NCBI RefSeq assembly: GCF_030867145.1 | Contig: NC_134428.1 | Coordinates: 8,618,001-8,682,000 of the forward strand | Direction: 5' to 3' | DNA from: Opisthocomus hoazin | Lineage: Eukaryota; Chordata; Aves; Opisthocomiformes; Opisthocomidae | Length of the DNA: 64,000 bases | Shown: one piece after another, positions 39,301-54,300 of the stretch | Numbering within the stretch: the stretch's first letter is position 1 | Layout of the letters: every line of letters starts with the position of its first letter | Notes under the pieces: generated by a model | What the model was told of the DNA's origin: nothing | The model's database searches: none | The model's input: the letters and a program-made list of their open reading frames with translations, nothing else | Position numbers and translations under genes: made by a program

Positions 39301-42300
39301 GTTCCAGCTATGTTGAAGTGAGATTGCCTGCACACACAGAAATACAGAACTGACAAAATCTAGCAGAGGCTGTAAATCCCTGCCGAAACAGCTCCTTCTC
39401 CAGATAGGGACGGTTAGAAATGAAGTTTTTCCTCATTCAGGTATCCAGATGGAAAGAGGTTTAAATAGTCACAATTTTGGATACTGAATCCCTTGCTAAT
39501 CTGGCCGACAACGCTGGGATATATCGGTCTAATTCCCATTTTAGAGCTTTTTTGTTTTCCCAAAACATCATTAAAAGGCCAGACACAATACAGACAAATG
39601 GACGATGGGCTGAGCCAGTAAGGCCAAAGGCCCTCTCGAAACCCAGTAATCTTCCCACAGAGTTGGCCGCAGAATATTGACTATTGTTTCTAGCATAAAG
39701 AAGCTTAAAATTCAGAGACAGCTGGTTTGTCATGGATACAAGAGAATAAATGGTAACCGGAGTTCTTAAAGCTCCATTTCTAATACTGCTCCTGGTAAAG
39801 CAAGGGACAAAGACTGTGTGAAAACACGCGGGCAGAACAAAACCACATGCTGGCTGAGTATGGCGTTTTTATATCTTTTATATGAATCAAATCCACGAAG
39901 CTCCATCTCTTACAAGTTCTACCAGAAGTTCAGGTTGTCCGTTGACACTGGGAGGTGCAGAGCACTGGCACCAATACTGAAGTTAGCCCCCGAAACTATC
40001 GCTATTTCTGGTTTGGGAGGGAGCCTGTTCTCTCCTGGGGCAGGCACGACCGCGAGTCCCTCAGAAACCTCAACACGAGGGAGCCGGGGCTCGGGCAGGT
40101 TGTGGAACGGGACGAGAAATAAGCCACCCACAAGCAGTGTTGGTCCGTGCCGTGGCAGGGAGGGGGAGCGCCCCGCGGGGCTCTGTGCTAAACCTCTCCC
40201 ACCAGCTCGTAAGCGCACAGGGAAGTGACTGAAGGGGTATCGAACAAACTGCTACCAAGTGTCTTAGGGGAGATGCAGAGCACTAGCTTTCATTCTGCTG
40301 TTATATTCTCTGAGTGTTTTTGTTGTTCGGTTTGTTCATCAAAGCAAGTAGTCTTGTTGGCAAATAAAGTATTTCTTGGGTACATGAGCTCCCCCACCAC
40401 CAAGGGCTGCTGAAGATCAATGTGAGGAAAGTTAATCTTTAGCATTACTCACTCTAAATGCTGAAGTGATGGAAATGCTGCAAGGATTTCCACGAGTTTT
40501 AGGAATCCCCGTAGGCCACATACTGGACCCAGTCTGGAAGAAAACATAGACATGCAGCAGTTTTTTCACATGCTCAGAAACAGCAAAAGTTATGAATTTT
40601 TAAGATCTTGCCCTGCAGCCCCAAATGCAAGATAGTTGACACTCCTCAGAAGCAGCCCTTCCCGGCAATCCGCAGTGAGGATTTCTGCTCTGAAGCCTCC
40701 AGATGAGAACCCGGCAAGGCTGCGGTCAGACAGGGCAGAGCTGCCAGCACAGAAGCAGCAGTGTGTGCGTTTGCCTCTTTTTTTGTTGCTCTTTGCAAGA
40801 CTCATCTCACTTATTTTAGATTCCTATATATCTGTTCTTTTTCTACTTTTTTCAGGGTTTTCATTGTAAGTATTATGATCTTCATAACAGAGATTAAAAA
40901 AAATGTTCCACATCACACCTTCCCCCCCCCCCCATCCCAGCAATTCAGATGAACTTATGGTCAATGTTTTACTGCAGGTTAAAGCATAAACTTATTTTTA
41001 ATATTCCAGCTCCAAGCATTTGTCCCTCAGATGCTAACCTTTTATTTGGAGTTTCCTTGGTATCACAACAAGTTCAGCCAAGTTAAAAGGACCGAATTTT
41101 ACAAAAGTTTAAACCAAAGGGAAAGTAGGAGAGGAAAGGACAAGAGGAAGCAGCATAAAATCAGACGGGAGGCCAAGCACAGCAGTTCAAGACGGGGTCA
41201 GATGTGGAGGGCAGGAGACAGATGGAGACCTGATGAGAGTTCTCCACTGCACTGGTGAAACTTCGGCCCAGGTTAATTCACAGGCTATGGCAGGATATTT
41301 TAAGCCATAGAATAGCCTTGGAGGCTGCTTACAGTTTGGGGGAAAAAAGAAATGTTACTACACCTCATATTTAAAGTCAGTGTTTCCAAGTCAGTCTTCC
41401 TTCTTCCAGGAAAATGGTGCTACACATTTTAATAGGGAGGTGTTCTCTGATCTTACTGTCTCATGGCCTAAGCTCTGATAGGGCAGAAAATTACATCAGA
41501 AGACTCAGAGAGAAAAATTGAGCACTTCTGGAGAAAAAAATATCTCCCAGGTAGTTGGATCCCAATCAAGATATTTTATACCCTGTGGCACAAGATCTGC
41601 ATCTGCTGCTAAGGAGCTAACTCATAGCAAAACCAAACAAAATTGATAGAAGCATGTTGACCTGTATCCCTGCAGGAGCCAGAAATGATGTATTTTTGAG
41701 TTTTGGCCATAACTTAATAAATCTAGCTGAGAAAAGCGAAATAGAAATAGACGGGGTTTACTTAATGCTTTGCCATAAACAAACTATACATCAGTTCAAC
41801 GACTGTAGCCGATACCCATGACTCTTCTCAGCCTTAAATGTAATTATAGATCAATCAACAGAGAGGTGTATCACTTACGCAAATTCTAGTTTTCTGAGGT
41901 TTTTGATAGCAGGAATTTCATAGCTGCTGCAACCAGATGCATCTTGCACACTAAATAAATCACAGTAGAACCAGAGTGTAAGAAATACTTTAGCAACAAA
42001 AATGGTGCTTTAAAAATTATTTCTTAGTAAACTTTTACAAGAAATAAACCACTGCTGAATTAACTGCAGAACCAGGGAACTTCTGAATAACTTCTTCTCC
42101 AACCTTTCTTCATTCAATTCATTTCAATCTGATAATTGCCTTTCATATTGTAGTGGTTTGCTCTTGTTCCAGTAAAAATTACAAATACATTCTTTTAAAC
42201 CCAGCATTTTCTGTCCAACATGAAACTTGCTTTTTGTGTATATTTTAATCAAAATACTCTGCCCGTGTTAAAACAGAACTCACAACTTCTATTTGAAAAA

Positions 42301-45300
42301 AAACACAACCAAAATACTACATCTATGCATGCTTTTAATGGCAACTAATCCCCTAGCCACATCACGAGCAGGGATGAAACACAGGGTTTATAGATCACAT
42401 GATGCAAGCTTGTGCCTCCTGAGATAAAGGACGGACTCGGGTCATTCGTGACTGGTGCAAAACAAGCCTTCATTTATGGCCTCAGTGCTACGGGGTGGGG
42501 GGGAAATCAGTTACCTCAAGTTCTGTAACTGACAGCAACTGGAGGAGAGCATACTCCGAGATTAAAAAGAAATCTGAAGAAAAAAATGACAGCTGGCTTT
42601 TTATTGGTAGTTTTGACAAATATTCTTCCTGGGGCTGTCATTGCTCCGCCCTGCCGTGACCACCACCACACGGCCGGGTAGGAGAATGCTCCGAGATGAC
42701 ACAGGAGCTTGCACTGCCCGAGGTACTTCTCCTTTGGACAAGCAGAGGACTCTGTTCTCCCGCACTGTCAGTGAACCCCCATTTTCTTAAATTGCTAGCA
42801 TGTTAAGAGGACTTTTGATCATAAATGAGCCTACCAACTGATCATCCTCTCCTGCATCTCTACGAGGTCTGAAAGGTCACTGATGTCCTTCATTGTCTTT
42901 GCCTTAAAGGGATCAAGAACAAATTTCTCTGTTGATGCTCTCAGCAGTTCGTAGTCTTTTGTCTGTTCTAAAGATTTCCAGAGCCTGACCGTGTCACTGA
43001 GGGAGGCCCTGCGAAGTGACAGAACAGGTGAAATCAACAGGTATGCTGACTGCTGTTGTTGCATCAAAGTGTCATCGACACACAATCCTAGGAGTGACAC
43101 CACTATCTACAGAGAATGACCAACCTGAATGACGCCACGTTCTTTAGGCCAGCCAAGTCTTTCAGCCCTTGCATGTCAATTCTGCTGTTTCGCAAATCCA
43201 AGGAAAACTCTTTTCTTGACCATTTTAAAATAGAGTGCAGTACGTGGACATCAGGTGGTGTAAGAATTATGCCCAGAAAAGACAGGTCTGGCTGGAGCCT
43301 TAAGGCCACGTGCTGGAAAAGATAATCGCTTTGTGCCTCATAAATACAATGTAAAAGCTCAAGTAACCTCTCCGGACAGAGCTCATTTATCTGCAGCCTT
43401 CTAATATACTTCAAGAGTGTTTTCTGCTTCTTAGCTGATTGTTTTACATCCTTATTTGAAAGGGAGCAGAAGTAGGGGTCATCCTGGAGGAACAGCAATC
43501 CAGCCAAAAATCGAGGCACTAAATCTAACCAGTTATAAGGTTTTTTCTTCTTGGATGGAAAAGACAGGTACTTTGTTAGGCTTTTATCCTTGATCTCTTC
43601 TGCTAACATAAGGTGAAGCGCACCCAAAAAATTCTGAATGACAAAATCAGAGAATGTGCTCCCAAATTCCTCTTCTCCAGTATCTGAGTGTTTGGGGAAT
43701 GCAAATGGCAGGAAAAATCCATATTTCAGAGCAAACTCTTTAACTTCCTTAGAAGGAAGAAGATCACTTTTCATGGCACTTTGGTGCTTTTCTCCAAGAC
43801 ACCAGGCTAAGCGGGCTAGCGTAGAAAGACTCTCTTGATTTTGCACAGCTGTAACATCTGTTTGCATAGGTATTATCTTTTGCTGAACAAATTTCAGGAA
43901 GACTGTAGTAAGAGTTGAAGGAAGGCTTTTGTCTCCCATTTCAAGTACCATCTCACAGAGAAAACAAACAAATCTACACATAACAGGGCTGTAACAGTGA
44001 CTGAACAAGTACTCACGCTCTTTGATTAATTTCAGTGCATTATCACAGTAGGGTAATCCTTTGAAGTATTTGGTTATGTACAGTTCTCTCTGCTGAGGGG
44101 AAAATCCTGCCATTTCAATAGTCTTATCCACTTTGGACACATACTGGTACACCTTGTCTTTTGGTCTTGCTGTAAGTAATAAAGTACAACCATTGAGTAT
44201 CTTTTTTTGGATCAGTCCTGAAAGCAGATCCTTTATATTGCACAAGTCTTTTTCAGGCTGGCTGGCCAAGCAACGAGGAAAATTTTCATGATCATGCAAC
44301 CCTTCAAAGCCATCAAAAACCAGAAGGACTTTAGCAGGATTTTGCAAGATATACTCAAAGATCTCTTTGCTTCCCTCTTGAGGTTTTACAAAGAATTCAA
44401 GCAGCAGATCCTTCAGGCTATATCGCTTCTCAGGCAAGCTTATTTGTTTGCAGTCAAACGAAAATACAAATTCAAATTGAGAAAACTCTCCATTGGACCA
44501 GTCCTGGCAGATCTTCTGAACAAGAATGCTTTTGCCCATTCCTGCTTTTCCCAGCACCACAATCACTTTAGTCTCTAAGTCTTTACCTCCTGGGACTTGA
44601 AATATTTGGCTTCTTTTAAGGGCTGCCTTTTCCTTCCCTTGCAGACTGCAAGTTATCAGCTCCTTTTCCATTGCTTTTACACTGTTCTTCCCAGTCTTCA
44701 TTTCAGTTTGGTTTTGAACAAGTGTCTCATCAATAAACAGGTGATCAAGAGCTATTTCACGCTCCATGGCCACAGATCTGCACACGTCTCGGAAATAATC
44801 CATAAGTGATGTATGGAAAGCTTCCACTGGCTCTACAGAAATAAAAAGCACACACAAACTGAAGAAACCAATCCGCAAATCACAACATTGCTTCGTGATG
44901 GTTTCAGTACATGATTGTAATATGGTACTTAAATTAGGAGTGCAGGCACAACAGACACTTTTAGACCTATGAACTGAATAATTCTGGAGGTATCTACACA
45001 TATGATAAAACTGTCTAAGTACACTGGCCTTCTAAGTAGGTGCTACTGCTAGATATCTAAAGGTAGACAAGTCTAACATCTTAAAAACAGGAATTGTGCT
45101 CAGACACTTGTAACAGCTTCACAAATTGTTGAACGACAACTCCTACAACAAATGGCTTCTCTGTATGGAAAGAAACATAGAAAAATTAGCCAAAAATACT
45201 GGGAGTTTTAAGTTCAAGAGAGCTAAACTCACTTGGTCTTTTGAAAGGTTCTTCAGAAGGAATTATGGGAACTCGTACTTCTTTGAACGTTTCTAAACCT

Positions 45301-48300
45301 GAAGAAACAGAAAAATATACTTGAGGAAGACACCTAGATAGTCATTGATTCAGCTTTGCTAATTTTAACAATAATACTTCCGCAAATTTGCAAGTTCATT
45401 GCAACATGTATTATGTATCATCCAGAGAATTTTTTGTATTTTACAAGGGAAAGGAAAAAATCCTCACACAGGTACAATTCAGCTGACACAAGCTGTTGCA
45501 GGCAGCATGACACCAAACTAGATGACAGCGGTTCCAGCTTCTTTATGCCATCAAAAGCAACAGCTTCCTTTCGTTACTCTATACCTTGTAACCAAGCACT
45601 AAGCATGAAAGTCACAGAGAAGTGACTATTGGTAACAGAATTTACCCATTACTCTTCCTGACAAAGTACCGTCCAATTTTCTTTTCTTTTTGCTGGTTTG
45701 TGTTCAAAGTACTGCAGACATTTGCACTTGGTCAGATGAGCAGTGTCTGCCATCCACAAAGAAATTGGGAATTTGTCAGAGAAAGCATCTTTTCTACAGA
45801 CTGCTAATGACAGAGTATCAGTTTTGACAAAACTTTTGGTAGGAAAAGCTTTGCAGACACAGGACAGACTTCAAATTTATCAGAGACTGTAACAAACCCA
45901 ACCTCATCAATAGTCTCGTGGTAACCACAGTCAGCAGAGACATCAGAGAAAAACCCCAAACAAAACAGGTTAATCTCCCTAGATTTGTACAAGTGTGTTT
46001 ATTACCATAATATTTGGTTCATCTTGATGTAGAATGTGGTTTAAAAAAACCCCAAATCTTAAAGATTCAGAGATCTGGAAATCATTTCCCACCCCGCATG
46101 CCAGCAACAGATGGAACGGTTACAGCTCAGAGTTGCTTCTAGCAGGGAAGCACCCCCAGACTTCTAATGAGAAAGTCCTTTTTCCAGTGAAAGAATACAT
46201 TTGATACAGAGATAGTTCTCCCCTTGTAGAAGAAAAATCGACTTAAGATCCTAAATAAAGAGAAGACATGCCTGTTTTAAGGCAAAGGTCCAAAGGTCTG
46301 GTTTTGGTTTACTATTTATTTTATTAAATAAATATAACAGAATGAAAACCCAAGAAAAGCTGTACTGAGACATTTAGATGGGAAGCAGCATTGGTCAAAT
46401 CAGTCAGGTGTTAATAACTATTTGAACAGGAAAAGCGACTGGCTTGGTAGCTAATGTGCAAATTTTTCTGCTGCATTTGGAATTCTGAGGTTTGTGACGT
46501 ACTCACACGTGTTGTAAATCAGTTGGAATTACTAGTATTGTGTACTCACATAAACAGTATATATCATTTACAAATACTTCCCCAAGCCCAGGTGTATTTG
46601 CCTATTGATCCCCACATCAAAGTTTTGCTCTTTGGGGTGCTGTTCGGCACCAGAGGGCAACACAACACTGGTACTAAGCTGCGAGCAGCTCTAATCACCA
46701 GGGTACGCAGCGATCTGAAACCAGATTACTGCTGAAATCAAACTCCCTGTTCCAACAGCTCTCTGAGGGCTGGAAGAAAAGTGCCTGAGGAAAGTTTGCA
46801 ACCACAGGTGGGACTGTTAGACCTTGACTAAGGCTCCAATTCCTTTATAAGCCTTTCTGTATATTAGGCTTCCTTATTGTTTAGTTAAATAAGTCGTCAT
46901 CATTTTGGTTTTGAGGCTCCCATGTGAGCTGACTGCAGTCTGGCTTCAGAAGATGCTCAGGCCATGCCAGTACCAGCACAACTTCCACTTCTGATGGTGC
47001 TCAAGGACACTGGGCTTTTGTATTGTTTTAACTAGACAAGAAGACTTCCTCCAGAAACTGGGCTTCATAGCAAACACATTGGATTGGCTGCTAATTAATT
47101 TTTATTTTCCTCAATAAGGTCATTAGTAGTAAAGCCTGGAGGGGAGAATTGGCTTTGGGTAGAAGAAAAGTGCTCCCTCTCCCAATCCAAAGTACTGTAT
47201 ATATAAAAATTCATTTTCTACTTACCACATAAACTAACTGGAAAACTTGGGGATATCAATGTTTCCGTGGAAGAAGTCAGCACTGGCAAGAAACAAATGA
47301 CATTTTTCAGCCTATCAGAGCTATCACTAGCTGAAATGAGGGAATTTAGCACTTTGTTGACATCACTGATTTTCCAGTACTTTCTGCATATTTATGTGGA
47401 TAAAAGGTTATCTGTCTTACCTGGATATAATATAACATCAGATGTGCCATTTCCAAGAACAAAGTTAAGTATCTGCTGAGGAGGCTCTGCTAAGCCTGTA
47501 TTCTCTTGGCTCCCTTTCACGCCAACAGGTAGACACTCTGGAATCAAAGGTGCTGAAGATCCTGAAATGAGTGCAGAATAATTACTCTTCTGTTCTTAAA
47601 GGCTCCTGGTTTCTAAAGGTTGCTAGCAAAGAAAACAGCTTTCTAAAAGCTGTTTATCCTTTCCGGCAGCTTTTGGGCAAATATTCCCAGTGGAGAGTTT
47701 ATGAACCAGAATTCATAGGGTCACATGAGGTCCACAGAATTCATGAAACAAAAACACTCAGAAGGCACGATGAACGTGAAATACAAGAGATTATCCAGCT
47801 GTTAGCGACCACTGGTTTTCAATAGTCTAAAGAGATATTCTATTAACAAAAGGAAAAGTGCTTAAGGCAAAGTCTGCAAACGTATGGACCAGAAGAGAGG
47901 AAATGTGTAAATATTATGTACATAATTAATTTTACCACACACTTTGCACTACATCTTCCCCACATAATTGCACATCATGCAGCTTGTACAAGCAGCTAGC
48001 AAGCATCCTCCCTCTGAACCTGCACCAGGAAATTTTTTTGATGATGCAGTGCTTGCAATTTAATCAGCCACAGCTCTGAGTTTCTGCAGGCGTGACAGAA
48101 TTTCTTCTGCTACTTTGTGCTGTTTCAGCTAGCATCAGATACTTCAAGACCTCTAACTTATCCACTGCTTTTTGGTTCCTTTCCAGCATAGATTTAACAG
48201 TGAAAGGTGTTGAATTGTGTCTTTGTCATTAGCACTTGCCAGCGTAGCATGGGCGCCCTCTTCCACACAGCGTGATCAAGGGAAGGTGGCTACACAGCCC

Positions 48301-51300
48301 ATCGCTTGGATTAGTACTCACTTGCTGTAAACAAAATTCCAGCCTTGATTTTGCTCTACTATTGCAAATATAGTTGTCCTGCAGTCCTTTACAAACTGCT
48401 GGATGAAAAAGAAATTAGAAGTAAACCAAAGTTTATTAATAAAATCTTGCGATTTCCTTTTCTTAAGACAAGTAAGTACTTCTTTAGATTAGCATATAGT
48501 AAATAATTCTGTTCTCTTATTTATTAATCTGGACTTCACCAATAAAATGAAAGGCTCATTCTGTTTCATTAGGGGCAATGCATTTTTAATTTTCCTTGAA
48601 TATTTTTCATTCTTTTAGTAAGTGCCACACTTTTAAGTGCTCGATTGAAACAGCTGCCATACTCGTTTTCCCCGCCATTGTTCATGGTCAATGACCAGAC
48701 TTATAAGAGAGTTTTCTCCTCGTATAAATCCACCTGTGTACAGGTGCACACCCATAGCTGTACCGTACATCCCAGGAATTGTGAGACTTCTTTCCAAGGG
48801 GTTGGTAGCAGGAACAGGAAAGGACACGTGCTGGTTGGTTAGCGAGGTGGAGCTCACTGGATGGCTGTTGAGAGGCATAGCTACGAAACTGCCATTCCCT
48901 GCAGACACCGCAGGGATGTCCACTTAAAAAAAAAAAGCAAAAGAAAAGGAGAAAGTCAGGTTATTGCTAGAAGTTAAGGGGGCCAAAGAAGAGGTCTCAA
49001 TACATATCATAAACCACTTGATTCTGATCAGTTGTGTTTTGATTTTCCAAAAGCAAGAACAATTCATAACAGCTTTCCGAAATCTACTCAGGTCTCAACA
49101 TCTAAAATGTATTTATGAAATTCTCTAGTAAATCACTTTTTTCCAGTAGTTCACTTCTTAATTTTCTTTTTCTTCATCTTTCCTGGTCTGTCTTCTTTCT
49201 AGAAACCTTCAGATGTGTTTAGATGTAAAGGATCTTATAAGACATAACAAGGTCTTACATTGGCTGTGCTAAGTGTCCCAAGCCTGGTTTGCCACACGAA
49301 CATTGCACAAGGTTAGAGATGCCCAAGTACAGTAGACTGAGGACCCTGACTCTCTGCTTAGACACTACAGTGCTTGTAAGGATAATTAGTCTGCGTTAAG
49401 AGGATTTCCCAAAGAACAGTCACAAACATCTGAGTTTTGAAAGACGTAACTTGCCTGCAGCACTTGTTTTTTTCAAGAAGAGGACAAATGGGGAGGGAGA
49501 CTCATGTGCATTGTAGGATTTCATCTGCTTATCAAAGATTCTTACAAATCAAGTAAGATACACTTGCTTGTTTTGAACTAGTCTGCTGATTGCCTTCATT
49601 TTGCCACACCCTTATTCTCAGAGTTGATTTTGCTTTTCTTTCCCCCTTCTATCTAGCAGTGACAATTAAGTCTCTATTTTGTTGTTTTCTGCGGTCTAAT
49701 GTTTTATCAGGAGCTACAGACCTGTGTGGGTTTTGAGCCACTACAGTGTACGCTGCCATCTGGAATGCATGCTCTTGAGGGTGGGTTGTGCTTATGTTGT
49801 TCATCAGGAACAGATATATTATTTTGTTATGCAAATCTTGCTTTTTTACTGTGGTATAAAAACAGAATTTAAAAGGTGTTTTTCAGCTTGGTGTAAATCA
49901 GCACGTGAAATTCCCACGTAATTTCCTATCCAAGGATTGTTGCGTTGCTACAGACAGGTAAGTGCAGGTACTATTATAGCTAGCCACCAACTGTTGGGCA
50001 CCTCTAAAGCGAAATTTAATTCAATTCTGTTGAAAGAATCTCATCCTTGGCTTACCACTCAGAACTCTAGTACCCATTATCCTCTTTACTGTAGATAGTC
50101 TTCCGAAGAGTTGGTGCATTTGCCTTTGCAGGATCATACTGTGATACTCATTTTACGACAGGTGAAATAAATTCCTGATTTTGTCATGTAGCTCATCTTT
50201 CTGTCAATTAGACTTTTTTGTACCTAGTACTTACATTGCTTTATGCATATATTCCTTCCCTCAGCACCTTCATTGGGTCAAGTAAGGTAGAGGGAGTGAT
50301 AATATTCTGAGCACTTTCTGGAAAGGGATAGGTGAAGCTTTACAAAGCACCTGTTAGTGCTGTGATGATACTGTAGACTGGAATGCAAGTTCTGTAGGGT
50401 GAGGTGTTTTTGCTGTTTAGGTTTTTTTAAATGTGTCATTTCCTTATTGAAAACTCTCATTGTTACTGTGGCATAAATACAGGTCTTAAAAAGCATCAAA
50501 ACCTATCAAGGAATTCAGGCAGATAGAAGGTAATCCACCTTTAATGGTACTAACTGCCAGGAACTTTACCTGCATCTAAATAACTGCAACCAGCAGGCAC
50601 CAGTTCAGTAGGAGCCCTGATTACCTTTCCAGATCCAGCAGATGTATTTTTTTCACAGCTAATTCTTTTCAGTCTCCCTCACAAACATTGGAAAACCAGC
50701 TTGGGTCACAGTCCCAGTGCATGTGTGTGCTCTCTCTGACTTTCATCCAGTCTAGGCCAGTTCCTTAGGAATTGCTGGACAGCTGTTGGCCCGAACTTTG
50801 CTGAGGCATAGTCCCATGATCCAGGCACTCTCTGGATGGCTCTCTAGGTTACATGCTGATTTTGGCTGCCCACCATGACATGTACATGGCCCATGGGGTT
50901 TGGTACAGTCAGAGTTCCCCTTAGGAGGCTTGGGAAGTTTGCTAGCATACAGTAATGCATATGTCACTTCAAAACACAGTATAATATATTCACCCAAAGG
51001 TGATTGCTCTCACACAGATTTTGGAAGAGTATTTCACTGGTTTAGCTATGCCTGAGGCACTAAGAACGAGTTACAGCCTGCCTGCTGGCCACAGGTCCTG
51101 CCTTGTAGATGTTCTAACAGCATGCAGCACTCAGAAATTTCCCTTTCTCCCATTCTTACTTTGGTTTCAAGGACTGTATAGCATGGGCTGGGCCAAGAAT
51201 CTGTCTCTTCACAGTTATTATTTTCACTAGGATGTTTCACTGGATTTTTGGAAGGTGTCATACTTAGAACAAAGAGGATCAAAACCCAGGAAATGCCAAA

Positions 51301-54300
51301 ATATAGCCTGAGTCCCATTACCCGTCATAAACAAAAGGTGTACGTGACAAAAATTACAAACTTTGGCACTGACCCAGTTCTCCACTGTTTTGCTTTCTTC
51401 TCTCAGATGGATTTAGAAGAGTTCAACTGTGCCTCTGCTGATGCTAAGGAAGTAATTTTCCATCACCCGGCAGGAACATGTGCTTTTGGAGCACAAGGGT
51501 ACAACTGTTCCCAGGCTACCATGTAGCTGGTCCTGAGATGCACAGGTTAATAGCTACTGATAAGAGGGCATGGATTTGTTGCATCGTAATTTAGTCAGAG
51601 GTGTATAAGAGTGTGATTCTGCAGTGATTTCTACTGTGCTGGAAGTAGAAACATGAAAATGCACAACGATGCTGTATCATCAAATCTATGACAGCCAACT
51701 CACCCTGGAAGGTAGAGTTACAATACCTAACAGAGGATGAGACCTTGGAACATGAGACAACATAAGTTGAATAATATTTTCCTACTCAGCCAATAATTTA
51801 CCAGTTTTCCTGTATTTGGGTTCTGAAGCATCGGAACAACTCTCTGCAGAGCCTAAGAAGGCTGAAAGAAAGAAAGGTGATAGTAAGCAACAAAAATTGA
51901 ACCAGTTTGGTAATTTTAAGTTTACACCATGCAAACTTATTTTAACTTTTGGAAGTAGAAGGGGGTGTTATCAGTTTCAATTCAGCTATTTCAGAACTGC
52001 GCAAGTCCAATGTATACAACATGAATGTGAAAAGCCTCATATTGTTTTACTCTGACCATGAAGTTTCAATTAGGCTGCAGGTTTTTGTGCCAGTAATTAA
52101 AGATTTTTGCTGTTGTTCTTGCTATTAAAGAGGGAATCGTTCAGCTAACGCTGCTAAGCTATAGATACACTGAAATAAAGCTAACACTGTCACACAGATA
52201 CTTCTTCCCTTTTTTTATCATGAGACACTTAACGTCATGTTACAGCACAACAAATTTGGCGAATTGTAAAGAATGTGCCTGGGGGAGCTGTTTTCGCTCC
52301 CAGCCCACACAGGATGAGCAAAGACAGAGGAGGCAGATCTGGTTGTAACTGTGAAGAACTACATGAGAGATGCACTGAGGCTGTGTCAAAACCAAAGTAC
52401 TGTAATGTAAATTTAGAATTCAAACACTACAGCCTTTCAAACTCTCACTGTTTTTCACTTACTTCGTTTGTGACATTCCTGCATCTTTATGTCAGGAAAT
52501 TTCTCAGTGTTTTCAGCAGCCATTTCATCCAAAATAAGATTCCCTGCTAAAAACAAGAAATATTGCCAAATGTGAACCTTTGTTCTCCTAGAAAAATTAT
52601 AGAAAGAGCAAAAAACTAGAGAAAGAAACCAACAGGCAAAGATGAAATATGCTGCAAATAAGAGACAAAAAACAAATCACATGATAAAACACATATCTAG
52701 ATCAACAGGATTTAGAAAGGCCACAGAGCTCTGAATGCACATTCTGTCACCCTGTGTTAGTTTCTGAATATCAGAATGTTAATCTACTGCCATAAATTCA
52801 GTGGCTAATAAAACATAAATACTTCTCAATGCTTTAATGATGAGCAAAGGATAAAACATCACAGCTGTATCACACTGTGATCTCAGTACTTGTAACATTA
52901 CTTATTTTATGTACGAAGAGGATTAGATCCTTTAACAGACAAAGTAATGGGCTCTAAACAGATTTTATATTTTGTGTTGTAAGAACTCTGAAGTTATCTA
53001 TACTATTATTCTGTTGGGAAATACTCAGGTACTCGTGGCCAGCAGGTCGAGAGAGGTGATTCTGCCCCTCTACTCTGCTCTGGTGAGACCTCACCTGGAC
53101 TACTGCGTTCAGCTCTGGAGCCCTCAGCACAAGAAGGACATGGAACTGTTGGAGCGGGTCCAAAGGAGGGCTACAAAAATGATCCAAGGGCTGGAGCACC
53201 TCTCCTATGAGGACAGGCTGAGAGAGTTGGGCTTGTTCAGCCTGGAGAAGAGAAGGCTGCGGGGAGACCTGATTGCAGCCTTTCAGTACTTAAAGGGAGC
53301 CTATAGGAAAGATGGGGACAATCTTTTTAGTAGAGACAGCAGTGACAGGACGAGGGGTAATAGTTTTAAACTAAAACAGGGTAGGTTTAGGCTGGATATA
53401 AGGAAGAAATTCTTTACAATGAGGGTGGTGAAACACTGGAACGGGTTGCCCAGAGAGGTAGTGGAGGTCCCATCCATGGAAACATTCAAGACCAGGTTGG
53501 ACAGGGCTCTGAGCAACCTGATCTAGTTAGTGGTGTCCCTGCTCGCTGCGGGGGGGTTGGACTAGATGACCTCTAGGGGTCCCTTCCGACCCAAAACTTT
53601 CTATGATTCTATGATTCCACTAACACAGTATTTCATTTCCTCTAAAACCAATATAAATTTTGCCATTCAGTACAAAAAAATCCCAAATTCTAAACACACC
53701 AGGGAGCAGTAAAAAGCATTTAAAAAGTCACATGAGCTTTTTGTAGCCAGAATTGTCTTAGGGAAAGACTGACCTTTGGTAAGTTTTTCCAAATTACTTT
53801 GCTCAAGCATTCAACAGGATACACAGATATTCCATGAATCTTTCTGACTCTACGGATTTCCCAACAGCCACATAATAGTATATATATTCTGAAATAGTAA
53901 ACAGCTACATTTGTGCCACTACCAAAACAATGATTTTGTACCAAAAGCCAAGCAATCATCTCTGGTCAAGCACTGAATGAAGGAATCATGTACTGCATGT
54001 ATATTATACCATTGCTGTGTGGATCAGGGAGAGAAGTAATATTTGACACGCTTCCGCAGGCAGCTCTGTGCATCCTGGACAGGAATCAGTGTGAATGAAC
54101 TGCACTGATATGCATGCTAAGTCCTGTGGGATGGTCAGGTTTAATGAACTAATGTATATCATCTGTGTTGCACTCAGAATAAGTCCGATGCTAACTGAGG
54201 GCACACGCTGCACAAGACAATTAAGCTGTGCATAGACTACGGCCATGGTGACATGATCAGCAACCTGGTCAGAGATAAAACTGCCATCTTTGAGAAAGGC

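Noticed and set aside
44833-45001. Extension of the CIITA NACHT frame upstream to a start codon
   Set aside because: A strong acceptor (TTTATTTCTGTAG) at 44833-44845 and the phase-matched upstream exon show that this part is intron.
52972-53033. Extra N-terminal codons before the 53-kb CR1 ORF
   Set aside because: They are CIITA intron sequence that happens to be open in frame; CR1 similarity starts at 53034.
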